The notes beneath the pieces were generated by a model that saw nothing but the letters and a program-made list of their open reading frames with translations, did no database searches and was not told the DNA's origin. From Thermus thermophilus HB8 (GTDB taxonomy: Bacteria > Deinococcota > Deinococci > Deinococcales > Thermaceae), in the NCBI RefSeq assembly GCF_000091545.1, contig NC_006461.1:1426469-1490468 (forward strand): DNA of 64,000 bases, given 5' to 3'. Below are positions 28,432 through 36,818 of the stretch, piece by piece. Numbering within the stretch: position 1 is the first letter of the stretch; each line of letters begins with the position of its first letter. Position numbers and translations under genes: made by a program.

Positions 28432-29061
28432 GTGGAGGCGGTGGAGCGGGCCTTCCGGGCGCTGGACGAGGGGATCGCCGACTACCTCGCCCGAAAAGGG
28501 ATCCGTCCCTCCTGCGGCCCGGGGTGCTTCGCCTGCTGCTACGGCTGGGTGACGGCGAGCCGCCTCGAGGCCCAGGCCCTCCTCCCCCACCTCACCGAGG
28601 CGCAGAAGGCCCGCGTCCTGGAGGAAGGCCCGAGGCGCCTCGCCCTCCTCGCCCGCGAAAAGGACGACCCCGGCTTCTCTCGCCGCTTCTTCCTAAGCCG
28701 AAGCCCCTGCCCCCTCCTGGAGGCGGGGCTCTGCGGGGTCTACGCCCACCGCCCCCTGGCCTGCCGGGGGGTCCTCACCGACGAGGACCCCGCCTACTGC
28801 GACCCCGAAAACCCCCACCCCGCCCCCAAGCCCCACCACGGGCCCGGGCACTTCCTCCGGGTGCCCCACCGCATGGCCCGCAGGCGGATGGAGGAGCTTT
28901 GGGAGGAGGAGCGGGCCCAGACGGGTTTTCTGGTCCTCGGGGAGCTTTCCGGCCTCCTCTACCTCCTCCTCACCGGCCTCCCCGAGGACCGGGAAGGGGT
29001 GGAGGCCCGGCTAGAGGCCCTCGGCGTCCTCGGGGGCCGGTTCGGCTTCCAGGTGGTCTAG
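28432..29061 (+). CDS. YkgJ-family cysteine cluster protein
   Basis: A 209-residue protein with the Cys pattern CGPGCFACC followed by CPLLEAGLCGVYAHRPLACRG, the signature of the YkgJ (UPF0153) family predicted to bind zinc or iron. The biochemical role is unknown. The GTG start lies seven bases after a TATTCT hexamer. The 3' end overlaps the convergent truD gene by 51 bases. Confidence 0.85.
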   Translation: MEAVERAFRALDEGIADYLARKGIRPSCGPGCFACCYGWVTASRLEAQALLPHLTEAQKARVLEEGPRRLALLAREKDDPGFSRRFFLSRSPCPLLEAGLCGVYAHRPLACRGVLTDEDPAYCDPENPHPAPKPHHGPGHFLRVPHRMARRRMEELWEEERAQTGFLVLGELSGLLYLLLTGLPEDREGVEARLEALGVLGGRFGFQVV

Positions 29062-30081
29062 GGCCTCCACCTTCATCACCTCCCGAAGAAGGCTCGTGGC
29101 GTAGCTCCCCTTGGGCAGGAAGAAGGAAAGCCAAAGCCCCTCCGGGGCCTCCTCCACCTTCCACTCCGCGAGGGGGACCCGGATGGGCCTCCGGGCGCCC
29201 CGCCTAGCCCTGAACTCCTCCCGCTTGAGGCCGTAGCGGGCGAGGACCTCGTCCTCTATGGCCCTCGCCTCCCCTTGGGCCTCGGGGTACTTCTTGCCGA
29301 AGAGGGGGCCCGTGGCGCTGATCTCAAGCCTTAGGGCGCGCTCGGCCTCCCCCGGGTCTTCCACCAGGAACTCCCCTCCCGTGGCGTGCTTTTTGGCCCA
29401 GTCCCCGGGGACCACCCGGTCGTAGAGGCCCAGGGCCATCCTCAGGGCCACCCAGTCGTTGAAGAGGAGGCTCTGGAGGCTTCCGATGAGGAAGCGCTTG
29501 AGCCAGGGGCTTCCCCGGCCCTTTCCCTCCTTCACTAGCTTGTAGCCCCTAACCGGGTTTAGCCCCCCAAGGCCGAAGCGCTGGGGGCCGTAGTAGTTGG
29601 GGACGCCCTTCTCCGCGAGGCGCTTTAGGACCGCCTCCGCCTCCGCCACCCCCCCTTTGGGGCGGCGGATGAGGATATGGAAGCGGTTCCCCTTGAGGTG
29701 CCCCGTCCTGAGCTTGTTGGTGTGGAGGTCGGCGGCAAGGAGCCTCACGCCCTGGAGGTTCTCCAGAAGGCAGAGGGCGTCCTCGTACTTCCTCGGGATG
29801 GAGAACCACTGGCGGGTTTTGGCGCGCTTGTCCTTTAGGCCCGCCACCCCGATCTCCTTCTCGGGCACCCCCACCTCGTCCCGCAGGAACTCCAAGACCT
29901 CCCGGGTGGTGCGGCCCTCCTTCTCCAGAAGGAGGTAGAGGTGCTCCCCCTCCCCCTTGGGGAGGTAGGCGGGCACCTCCTCCACCTGGAAGTCCTCGGG
30001 CTCCACCCGGATCTCCCCGCCCACCCCGGGGAGGTCTTGGGTGAGGAAGGGGTAGCGCTCGGGGCGAAAGACCAGGTCCAT
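29011..30081 (-). CDS. truD: tRNA pseudouridine(13) synthase TruD
   Basis: A 356-residue TruD enzyme. The catalytic Asp is in GVAGLKDKRAKTRQWFSI; HLKGNRFHILIRRP, VPNYYGPQRFG and the TRUD insertion domain between about residues 150 and 290 follow. It isomerises U13 of tRNA. ATG 30081 gives the natural N-terminus MDLVFRPERYPFLTQDLPG; an upstream start would add 12 unrelated residues. It follows pepF by 14 bases. Confidence 0.93.
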   Translation of the reverse strand: MDLVFRPERYPFLTQDLPGVGGEIRVEPEDFQVEEVPAYLPKGEGEHLYLLLEKEGRTTREVLEFLRDEVGVPEKEIGVAGLKDKRAKTRQWFSIPRKYEDALCLLENLQGVRLLAADLHTNKLRTGHLKGNRFHILIRRPKGGVAEAEAVLKRLAEKGVPNYYGPQRFGLGGLNPVRGYKLVKEGKGRGSPWLKRFLIGSLQSLLFNDWVALRMALGLYDRVVPGDWAKKHATGGEFLVEDPGEAERALRLEISATGPLFGKKYPEAQGEARAIEDEVLARYGLKREEFRARRGARRPIRVPLAEWKVEEAPEGLWLSFFLPKGSYATSLLREVMKVEALDHLEAEPAPEDAEGL

Positions 30082-30095
30082 CCCCCTATTCTCGC

Positions 30096-31808
30096 CTAGG
30101 GAAGGGCCTTTAGCCAAGACTCCAGGACGCCGAAGCCGTAGCGGAAGAAGGCCTCGGAGCCAAGCTCCACCCCGGCCTCGGCCAGGATCTCCTTGGGGCT
30201 AGCGCTCTCCCCGGCCTCCAAAATCCGCAGGTACTTGGGCACGAAGGCCTCCCCCTCCTCCCGGTACTTGCCGTAGAGGGCGAGGACCACCAGGTAGCCC
30301 AGGGCGTAGCTGTAGGTGTAGAAGCGGTAGTGGACGAAGTGGGGGATGCCCGCCCAGGCGGCGCGGTCAAGCTCCGTCCAGGCCACGGCCTCCCCGTAGA
30401 GCCTCCTCTGCTCCTCGTCCCAGAGGGCGTGGAAGGCCTCGGGGGAGAGGGCGGCCTCCTTGCGGGCCTCGAGGCTTCTCTGCTCAAAGAAGGTGTACAT
30501 CACCTGGCGGAAGAGGGTGTTTATGGCGTCCTCCACCCTCTCCGCGAGGAGGAGGGTCTTTTCCTCCCCGGAAAGCCTCTCCAGGAGGAGGTCGTCCAGG
30601 AGGATCTCGGCAAAGACGCTGGCGGTCTCGGCGAGGGGGGTGGAGGCCCCGAAGTTGAGGAGGCGCTGCTTGCGGGCGAGGTAGAAGTGCACCCCGTGCC
30701 CGAGCTCGTGGGCGAGGGTGTGGGCGCTGTCCAGGTCGTCCGTGTGGTTGAGGAGGATGTAGGGGTGGGTGGAGGGAAGCCCCCCAGAGCAGAAGGCCCC
30801 GCCCCGTTTGCCGGGCCTCGGGTAGACGTCTATCCAGCGCTTCTCAAAGAACTCCCGGGCGATTTCCGCAAGCTCGGGGGAGAAACGGCGGAAGGCCTCC
30901 AGCACCAGGGCCCGCGCCTCGGCAAAGGGCACCTTGGGCTTCTCCCCCAGGGGGGCGAGGAGGTCCTCGCTTGGGGTCTTCTCCCGGCCGAGCCTCCCCG
31001 CCTTCCAGCGGTAGTAGCGCTCCACCAGGGGGTAGTGGGCCTTTGTGGCCTCCAGGAGCGCCTCAATCTCCCTCACCTCCACCTCGTCGCGGAGGGCCAC
31101 GGGCTCCAAGGGGTGGCGGTAGCCCCTAAGGCGGAGGTCCTGGAGGTAGTCCAGGTAAACCGCGTTGAAGACGGCGCTCAGCGTGGGGGCCTCGGCGAGG
31201 AGCTTCCCGTAAAGCGCCCGGTGGGCCTCGCGGCGCACCTCGGGGTCCGGGTCACGGCGGAGGGCCCGGACCTCCATCTCCGTGAGCTCCCTTTCCCCCA
31301 CCCGGAAGCGGAACCGGCCCGTGTACTCCGTGTAGAACTGGCTCCAGGCGCTCCTTCCCACCAGGGCCTTGAGGTTCAGAAGCTCCTCCTCCCTTTCCGA
31401 GAGGGTGTGGGGAGCGTAGGCCCTTTGCCTTTTCAGGAAGTGGCCGAGGTCGGCGAGGCCCGGGTGGGCGAGGAGCCTCTGGAAGGCCTCCTCGGGAAGC
31501 TTCCTCAGGGCCACCTCCAGGGGCACGAGGCGGTTTCTGACCTCGGTGAAGCGGCTCCGCACCCGGTCCAAAAGGGCCTTGGCCTCGGGGTCTTGGGTGC
31601 GGGTGGCGAAGTAGAGGCTTGCGTAGTTCAGGGGCTTGTAGGCGAGCTCCAGGGCCTTCTCGTACCGCTCCAAGAGGTCCTGGGCCCCTTTCGGGTCCAA
31701 AAGCCCCTGGGGGTCAAGGCCCTGGGCCAGGGCGAGGGCGGCCTCGAGGTCCTGGAGGATCCTCGGGTCTTGGGGGCCTGAATAGAGGTCGGAGAGGTCC
31801 CATTCCAT
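30096..31808 (-). CDS. pepF: M3-family oligoendopeptidase (PepF-like)
   Basis: A 570-residue zinc metallopeptidase of family M3. The HExxH motif is THELGHGVHFYLARK-type (AHELGHGVH), with the third ligand Glu in PLAETASVFAEILL. N-terminal EWDLSDLYSGPQDPRIL is typical of oligoendopeptidase F. It degrades cytosolic peptides. I chose ATG 31808 because a TATACT hexamer ends seven bases upstream; longer versions would cross the divergent gene. The promoter is shared with the DUF3800 gene. Confidence 0.94.
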   Translation of the reverse strand: MEWDLSDLYSGPQDPRILQDLEAALALAQGLDPQGLLDPKGAQDLLERYEKALELAYKPLNYASLYFATRTQDPEAKALLDRVRSRFTEVRNRLVPLEVALRKLPEEAFQRLLAHPGLADLGHFLKRQRAYAPHTLSEREEELLNLKALVGRSAWSQFYTEYTGRFRFRVGERELTEMEVRALRRDPDPEVRREAHRALYGKLLAEAPTLSAVFNAVYLDYLQDLRLRGYRHPLEPVALRDEVEVREIEALLEATKAHYPLVERYYRWKAGRLGREKTPSEDLLAPLGEKPKVPFAEARALVLEAFRRFSPELAEIAREFFEKRWIDVYPRPGKRGGAFCSGGLPSTHPYILLNHTDDLDSAHTLAHELGHGVHFYLARKQRLLNFGASTPLAETASVFAEILLDDLLLERLSGEEKTLLLAERVEDAINTLFRQVMYTFFEQRSLEARKEAALSPEAFHALWDEEQRRLYGEAVAWTELDRAAWAGIPHFVHYRFYTYSYALGYLVVLALYGKYREEGEAFVPKYLRILEAGESASPKEILAEAGVELGSEAFFRYGFGVLESWLKALP

Positions 31809-31815
31809 GGGAGCC

Positions 31816-31823
31816 AGTATAAT
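31816..31823. promoter_or_regulatory. Bidirectional leaderless promoter, pepF / DUF3800
   Basis: The eight bases AGTATAAT hold TATACT on the minus strand (31821-31816) and TATAAT on the plus strand (31818-31823). pepF ATG is seven bases away and the DUF3800 ATG eight bases away. Confidence 0.65.
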
Positions 31824-31831
31824 GGCGGATA

Positions 31832-32584
31832 ATGCTTCTTTGCTTTGTGGACGAGTCTGGAGATCACGTCCTAGACAGAATAGATCCATACTACCCCATC
31901 TTCGTCCTGGTGGGGCTACTCGTGGACGAGGAGCACTATGAGACCGTCATCGTTCCGGAGATGGCCCAAATCAAGAGAAAGCTATTCGGCCATGACGGGG
32001 TCGTCTTCCACACCGCCGACATAACGCGTAACCGCAACGGCTTTGAGCGTCTAAAAGATCCACGGTTCCGCCTGGAGTTCTACGAAACGCTCAACGAGGC
32101 CATGGCAAGGTGGGAGTACACCGTGGCGGCTGTGGTGGTGGATAAGCGGCGCCACAAGGAGGTTTACGGAGAAGCCGCCCTGGACCCTTACGAGCTTTCC
32201 CTGAAGGTGTTGGTGGAAAGGCTGGTCTTTGAGGTGGAGGAGCGCGGAAGCCAGGCCAAGGTCACTGCGGAAAGCCGCGCCCCCCACCTGGATGGGAGCC
32301 TCAAGCGCGCTTGGGAAGACCTCCTACAAAGGGGAACCCGCTACCTGTCAGCCAAGAGGCTCCGAAGGGCTCTGCATCGCTCGGAGTTAGAGTTCCGCAA
32401 AAAGCGGGAAAACATAGCGGGGCTCCAGTTGGCAGACCTGGTGGCCACACCCATTGGGCGCTGGTACCTCAAGAAACCCCTAAAAGAAGACTGGCGGATC
32501 ATAGAGCAAAAGCTCCGCCGGGGTCCCCAAGGGTACATGGGATACGGGCTTGTCGTCCTGCCTAAGCCCCAACAAAAGGATTGA
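31832..32584 (+). CDS. DUF3800 domain protein
   Basis: A 250-residue DUF3800 protein. CFVDESGDH near residue 4 and the late KRENIAGLQLADLVATPIGR are the family's conserved acidic motifs, reminiscent of an RNase H-like nuclease fold. FHTADITRNRNGF lies between them. The family often accompanies mobile elements and defence islands, and its function is unproven. Codon use is visibly less GC-biased than its neighbours, suggesting transfer. A GGAGGAC ribosome-binding site and next gene follow 60 bases downstream. Confidence 0.85.
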   Translation: MLLCFVDESGDHVLDRIDPYYPIFVLVGLLVDEEHYETVIVPEMAQIKRKLFGHDGVVFHTADITRNRNGFERLKDPRFRLEFYETLNEAMARWEYTVAAVVVDKRRHKEVYGEAALDPYELSLKVLVERLVFEVEERGSQAKVTAESRAPHLDGSLKRAWEDLLQRGTRYLSAKRLRRALHRSELEFRKKRENIAGLQLADLVATPIGRWYLKKPLKEDWRIIEQKLRRGPQGYMGYGLVVLPKPQQKD

Positions 32585-32643
32585 GGCCGGGGACCCGCTA
32601 CGCAGTTCCCGGCCACCCAGGCTTCATTATAAGGAGGACACCC

Positions 32644-34440
32644 ATGGCCGTCAAGCAAGCCCTTGTCGTCTACAAAGGCAAACCCGCCCTCGCCGAGGAG
32701 AAGGGGGGCCGCTTGGAGCTCACGCTGGAAGGAGGCGCAAGGCTGAGGGTGCGTCCCAAGGACGTCCTCTTCCTCCACCCGGGGCCCGCCTCCTTAGGCC
32801 TGAAGGTGCCCGAGGGAGAGGAGGAGGCCGCCTGGGAACTCCTGGAGGGGCAGACGGTGAGCCTTAGGGAGCTCGCCGAGCTGGTCTACGGGGCCTACAC
32901 CCCGGAGGCCGCTCTGGGCGCCTACCTCCTCGCCCAGAAGGGGGAGCGCTTCGTCCTCGAGGGGGAAGGGGTCCGGGCCCGCACCCGGGAGGAGCTTCGG
33001 GCCTTAGAGGAGGCGGAAAGGAAGCGGGCCGAGCGGGAACGGGCCTTCCAGGAGGCCCTGAAGCGCCTAAAGGAGGGAAGCCCCGCCCCCGAGGACCGCC
33101 CCCTCCTCGCCGAGGTGGAGGCCCTGGCCCGGGGGGAGAGGAAGGAAAGCCCCGTCCTCCGGGCCCTGAACCTCCCCGAAACCCCCGAGGCGGCCCACGC
33201 CTTCCTCCTCCGCCTGGGCCTTTGGCAAAGGGAAAACCCCCACCCAAGGAGGCTCGGCCTTCCCCTCCAGCCCCCGGACCTCCCCGCCCCACCCCTCCCC
33301 GAGGAGGACCGGGTGGACCTCACCCACCTCCCCGCCTTCGCCATAGACGACGAGGGAAGCCAGGACCCCGACGACGCCGTCTTCGCCGAGAAGGTGGAAG
33401 GGGGCTTCCGCCTCTTCGTCCACGTGGCCGACGTGGCCGCCCTCGTCCCCCCCAAAAGCCCCCTGGACGAGGAGGCCCTGCGCCGGGGGGCGAACCTCTA
33501 CCTCCCCGAGGGAACCGTGCCCATGCTCCCCCCCGCCGTCACCGAGGCCCTCGGCCTGGGCCTAAGGGAGGTCTCCCCGGCCCTCACCTTTGAGCTATGG
33601 GTCTCGGAGGAGGGGGAGCTTCTGGAGGAGAGGGTCTACCCCTCCTGGGTACGGGTCACGCGCCTCACCTACCGGGAGGCCCTGGGGGTGGAGGCCCTGA
33701 GGCCCCTGGAGGCCCTGGCGGAGGCCTTCCGGGCGAAGCGCCTCGCCGCGGGCGCCCTGGAGATCGCCCTCCCCGAGGTGAAGGTGCGGGTGGAGGGGGA
33801 GGAGGTCCGGATCACCCCCTTGCCCCCCTACCCAAGCCGCGTCTGGGTGCGGGAGGCCATGCTCCTCGCCGGGTACGCCGCGGCCCACCTGGCGGTGCGG
33901 GAGGGGCTTCCCTTCCCCTTCGCCACCCAGGAGGCCCCCGCAAGGCGGGTGGAGGGGGAGGGGCTTGCCGCCATGTGGGAGCAGCGGAAGGCCCTGAAGC
34001 GGGCCCAGCTCAAGGCGGTGCCCGCCCCCCACAAGGGCTTAGGCCTTCCCCTCTACGCCCAGGTGACGAGCCCCCTAAGGCGCTACCTGGACCTGGTGGC
34101 CCACCAGCAGCTCAGGGCCTGGCTCAAAGGGGAGAGGCCCCTCTCCCAGGCCGAGGTCCTGGAAAGGGTGGGGGCGGCGGAGGCGGTGGCCGACCTGGTG
34201 CGGGAGGCGGAGCGCAAGAGCAAGCTCCACTGGACCCTCCTCCACCTCGAGGCCAAGGGTTACGAGGGGCCCGGCGTCCTGGTGGAAAGGCGGGGGGGGC
34301 AGGGGGTCTTCCTCCTCCCCGAGCTCGGGCTTTCCGCCCAGGTGGCCCTGCCCAAGGCCCTTCCCCTGAACGCCGAGGCCCGCCTCCGCTTCCTGGAGGC
34401 GGACCTTCCGGCCCTCGAGGCCCGCTTCGCCCTGGTCTAG
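32644..34440 (+). CDS. rnr: RNase II/R-family exoribonuclease
   Basis: A 598-residue 3'-5' exoribonuclease of the RNB superfamily. The catalytic RNB domain contains FAIDDEGSQDPDDAVFAE with the Mg-binding Asp residues, RRGANLYLPEGTVPMLPP and YAQVTSPLRRYLDLVAHQQL with the conserved Arg. The N-terminal region (about 1-200) is not a clear cold-shock pair, so the protein is shorter than E. coli RNase R. Whether it is functionally RNase R or RNase II is open. ATG 32644 is preceded by AAGGAGG. Confidence 0.88.
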   Translation: MAVKQALVVYKGKPALAEEKGGRLELTLEGGARLRVRPKDVLFLHPGPASLGLKVPEGEEEAAWELLEGQTVSLRELAELVYGAYTPEAALGAYLLAQKGERFVLEGEGVRARTREELRALEEAERKRAERERAFQEALKRLKEGSPAPEDRPLLAEVEALARGERKESPVLRALNLPETPEAAHAFLLRLGLWQRENPHPRRLGLPLQPPDLPAPPLPEEDRVDLTHLPAFAIDDEGSQDPDDAVFAEKVEGGFRLFVHVADVAALVPPKSPLDEEALRRGANLYLPEGTVPMLPPAVTEALGLGLREVSPALTFELWVSEEGELLEERVYPSWVRVTRLTYREALGVEALRPLEALAEAFRAKRLAAGALEIALPEVKVRVEGEEVRITPLPPYPSRVWVREAMLLAGYAAAHLAVREGLPFPFATQEAPARRVEGEGLAAMWEQRKALKRAQLKAVPAPHKGLGLPLYAQVTSPLRRYLDLVAHQQLRAWLKGERPLSQAEVLERVGAAEAVADLVREAERKSKLHWTLLHLEAKGYEGPGVLVERRGGQGVFLLPELGLSAQVALPKALPLNAEARLRFLEADLPALEARFALV

Positions 34441-34470
34441 GCGCCGCATCAGGCTCGGGGCCATGCCGGG

Positions 34471-34498
34471 CCCCATGCCGGCCCAAGCCGGCATGGGG
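34471..34498. terminator. Bidirectional terminator between rnr and icd
   Basis: A perfect 12-bp stem (34471-34482 with 34487-34498) and a CCAA loop lie between the convergent stops at 34440 and 34504. A partial copy of the left arm (GGGGCCATGCCGG) precedes it. Confidence 0.65.
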
Positions 34499-34503
34499 TG
34501 GCC

Positions 34504-35994
34504 TTAGTCTTCCCCTTGGGCCTTGGTGAAGCCGGGCTCGCCGTCAAATTCCTGGAGCTTCTCCAGGTGCATCCAGCGGAAGCGGCTTGCCACCCGGCTT
34601 ACGAGGTCCAGGATCTCCGGGTCCTTAGCCTCCCCCTCCCCCGTGTAGAGGAAGCGGCAGCGGTAGTGGTCCACCAGGTCCGTGAGCCCGCCGGTGGGGG
34701 GGTAGACCTGGGTGCCCCGGTTGGAGATCATCTTGAGCCGGAAGGGGGTGCCCGCGGCAAGGTCCTCCAGGGCCTTTCCCAGGGCCTCGGGCAGGAGGTT
34801 GGTTTCCACGAAGACGTCCACCCCCACAACCCGGCGGCTCCTAGGGACGATGGGGGCGATGGCCCCGTCCACCTGGGGCAGGCGGAAGGGCTTGTAGCCC
34901 CGCACCTGGGTCTTCCTTGGGGTCTTGCCCAGGTTCTGGATGATGGCCTCGGTGTACTCCGTGGTCTTGGCCCCCCGGTCGTAGCCCACCACGTCCCCCG
35001 TGAGGACCCGGCCCTCCTCGAGGGTGTAGAGGAGGGCGTTCTCTATAAGGTCCGCCGTGGCGAACTCCTCCAGGTAGCGGAGCATCATCACCGCCGAGAG
35101 GAGGACCGCGGTGGGGTTGATGACGTTCTTCCCGGCGTACTTGGGGGCGGAACCGTGGACGGCCTCAAAGATGGCCACCTCGTTGCCGATGTTGGCCGAG
35201 GGAGCGAAGCCCAGGCCCCCAATGAGCCCCGAGGTGAGGTCGGAGAGGATGTCTCCGTTCATGTTGGTGGTGACGATCACCTCAAACTGCTCGGGCCTTT
35301 TCACCAGCTGGTGGGCAGCGTTGTCCACGATGATGTGGACCGCTTCTATGTCGGGGTACTCCTGGGCCACCTGCTCAAAGGCCCGCTTCAGGGTCCCTTC
35401 GGCGAGCTTCATGATGTTGGACTTGGTGGCGCAGTGGACCTTCTTCCGCCCCTCGGCCCGGGCCAGCTCAAAGGCGAAGCGGACGATCTTCTCCGATCCC
35501 TTCCAGGAGATGAGCTTGAGGGTCTGGGCCACGCTCGGGGTCTGCATGTGCTCAATCCCGGCGTAGAGGTCCTCCACGTTCTCCCGCACCACCACGAGGT
35601 CAATGCCCCGGCCCGCATAGGGGGTGGGGACGTTGGGGAACTCCCGCACGGGGCGGACGTTGGCGTAGGTCTCAAAGAGCTTCCTTAGGGTGACGTTGGC
35701 GCTCTTCTCCCCGTAGCCCACCGGGGTTTCCAGGGGACCCTTCAGGACCACCCGGGTCTTGCGGATGGACTCAATGGTCTCCTGGGGAACGCCCGAGGCG
35801 ATGCCCCGCCGGAAGACGCTCGCCCCCGCCTCTCGCACCTCGTAGGCCAGGGGGGCCTTGGCCGCCTCTAGGACCTTGAGGGTAGCCTCCACGCACTCGG
35901 GCCCGATGCCGTCTCCGGGGATGACGGTGATGAGCTTGCGCCCGTCCTCGAGAACGTGCATCTTCTTGCCGGTTTCCGTGGTGATCAGGGGCAT
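34504..35994 (-). CDS. icd: NADP-dependent isocitrate dehydrogenase
   Basis: TCA-cycle enzyme, isocitrate to 2-oxoglutarate. The 496-residue length equals the T. thermophilus enzyme, which has about 140 extra C-terminal residues compared with E. coli Icd. ITVIPGDGIGPECVEAT, LETPVGYGEKSANVTLRK with substrate-binding Ser, DLVVVRENVEDLYAGIEH and GLGFAPSANIG are visible. A GGAGGTGA ribosome-binding site precedes ATG 35994, so this gene has a conventional leader. Confidence 0.97.
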   Translation of the reverse strand: MPLITTETGKKMHVLEDGRKLITVIPGDGIGPECVEATLKVLEAAKAPLAYEVREAGASVFRRGIASGVPQETIESIRKTRVVLKGPLETPVGYGEKSANVTLRKLFETYANVRPVREFPNVPTPYAGRGIDLVVVRENVEDLYAGIEHMQTPSVAQTLKLISWKGSEKIVRFAFELARAEGRKKVHCATKSNIMKLAEGTLKRAFEQVAQEYPDIEAVHIIVDNAAHQLVKRPEQFEVIVTTNMNGDILSDLTSGLIGGLGFAPSANIGNEVAIFEAVHGSAPKYAGKNVINPTAVLLSAVMMLRYLEEFATADLIENALLYTLEEGRVLTGDVVGYDRGAKTTEYTEAIIQNLGKTPRKTQVRGYKPFRLPQVDGAIAPIVPRSRRVVGVDVFVETNLLPEALGKALEDLAAGTPFRLKMISNRGTQVYPPTGGLTDLVDHYRCRFLYTGEGEAKDPEILDLVSRVASRFRWMHLEKLQEFDGEPGFTKAQGED

Positions 35995-36056
35995 GGGTTC
36001 ACCTCCGGGGGCGGAATCGCCCCCCTTTACACTACACCACGGGGCTTGAGGCCTTG

Positions 36057-36062
36057 TAAACT
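36057..36062 (+). promoter_or_regulatory. Predicted -10, leaderless start of the split FAD oxidoreductase gene
   Basis: TAAACT six bases before GTG 36069. Confidence 0.45.
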
Positions 36063-36068
36063 CGGGGC

Positions 36069-36818
36069 GTGGCCCGGGTGGTCGTGGTGGGGGCGGGGAT
36101 CGTAGGGGCGGCCTCGGCCTACCGCCTGGCGGAAAAGGGGCTTAGGGTCTTGGTCCTGGAGAAGGAGGCCACCTACGCCCAAGGGTCCACCGGGAAAAGC
36201 GCCGCCGGGGTGCGGGTGCAGTTCTCCGAGCCCTCGAACGTCCTCCTCTCCTACCGTTCCATCCTGGAGTACCGGGAAATCCCCGAGGCCGCCTATCGGC
36301 CTACGGGCTACCTCTTCCTGGTGCCCGAGGCCCAGGCCGAGGCCCAGGAAGAGGCCCTAAGGGTGCAGAAGGCCCTGGGGGTCCCCGTGGAGAAGCTCTC
36401 CCTGGCGGAGGCCCAAAGGAAGGTGCCCTTTAGGGAGGAGGGCCTGGCCTACGCCACCTTCGGCCCCATGGACGGGACCATAGACCCCCACGGGGCCACG
36501 GCCTATTACCTCAGGGAGGCCAGGCGCCTGGGGGCGGAGGTGCGCTTTTCCGAGCCCCTCCTTAGGGCCGAGCGCCGGGAGGGTGTGTGGCGGGTGGAGA
36601 CCCCGAAAGGGCTGTACGAGGCCCCTTTCCTCCTCCTGTGCACCGGGGCCTGGACAGGGGAGGTGGGGCGAACCTTGGGCCTGGAGATCCCCGTACAGCC
36701 GGTGCGCCGCATGGTCTTCGCCACCGCCCCTACGCCATTTCCCCACGCCTTTCCCCTCACCGTGGACCTCGGCACGGGCTTCTACTTCCGCTCCGAGGGA
36801 AGCCGCCTGGTCAAGTAG
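36069..36818 (+). pseudogene. FAD-dependent amino acid oxidase-like gene, 5' part (interrupted)
   Basis: Residues 1 to about 246 of a DAO-type flavoprotein. The dinucleotide-binding motif is VVVVGAGIVGAASAYRLAEKG, followed by LVLEKEATYAQGSTGKSAAG and FLLLCTGAWTGEVGRTLG. Relatives oxidise sarcosine, glycine or proline. The frame runs through SEGSRL and then reads two foreign codons and a stop inside an insertion sequence (from 36809). The C-terminal third resumes at 38553. Joining left base 36808 to right base 38556 restores the frame as SRLLFGR, so the gene was intact before insertion. Confidence 0.88.

Noticed and set aside
30330..31781. Plus-strand open frame of 483 codons
   Set aside because: Antisense shadow of the M3 peptidase with HExxH motif.
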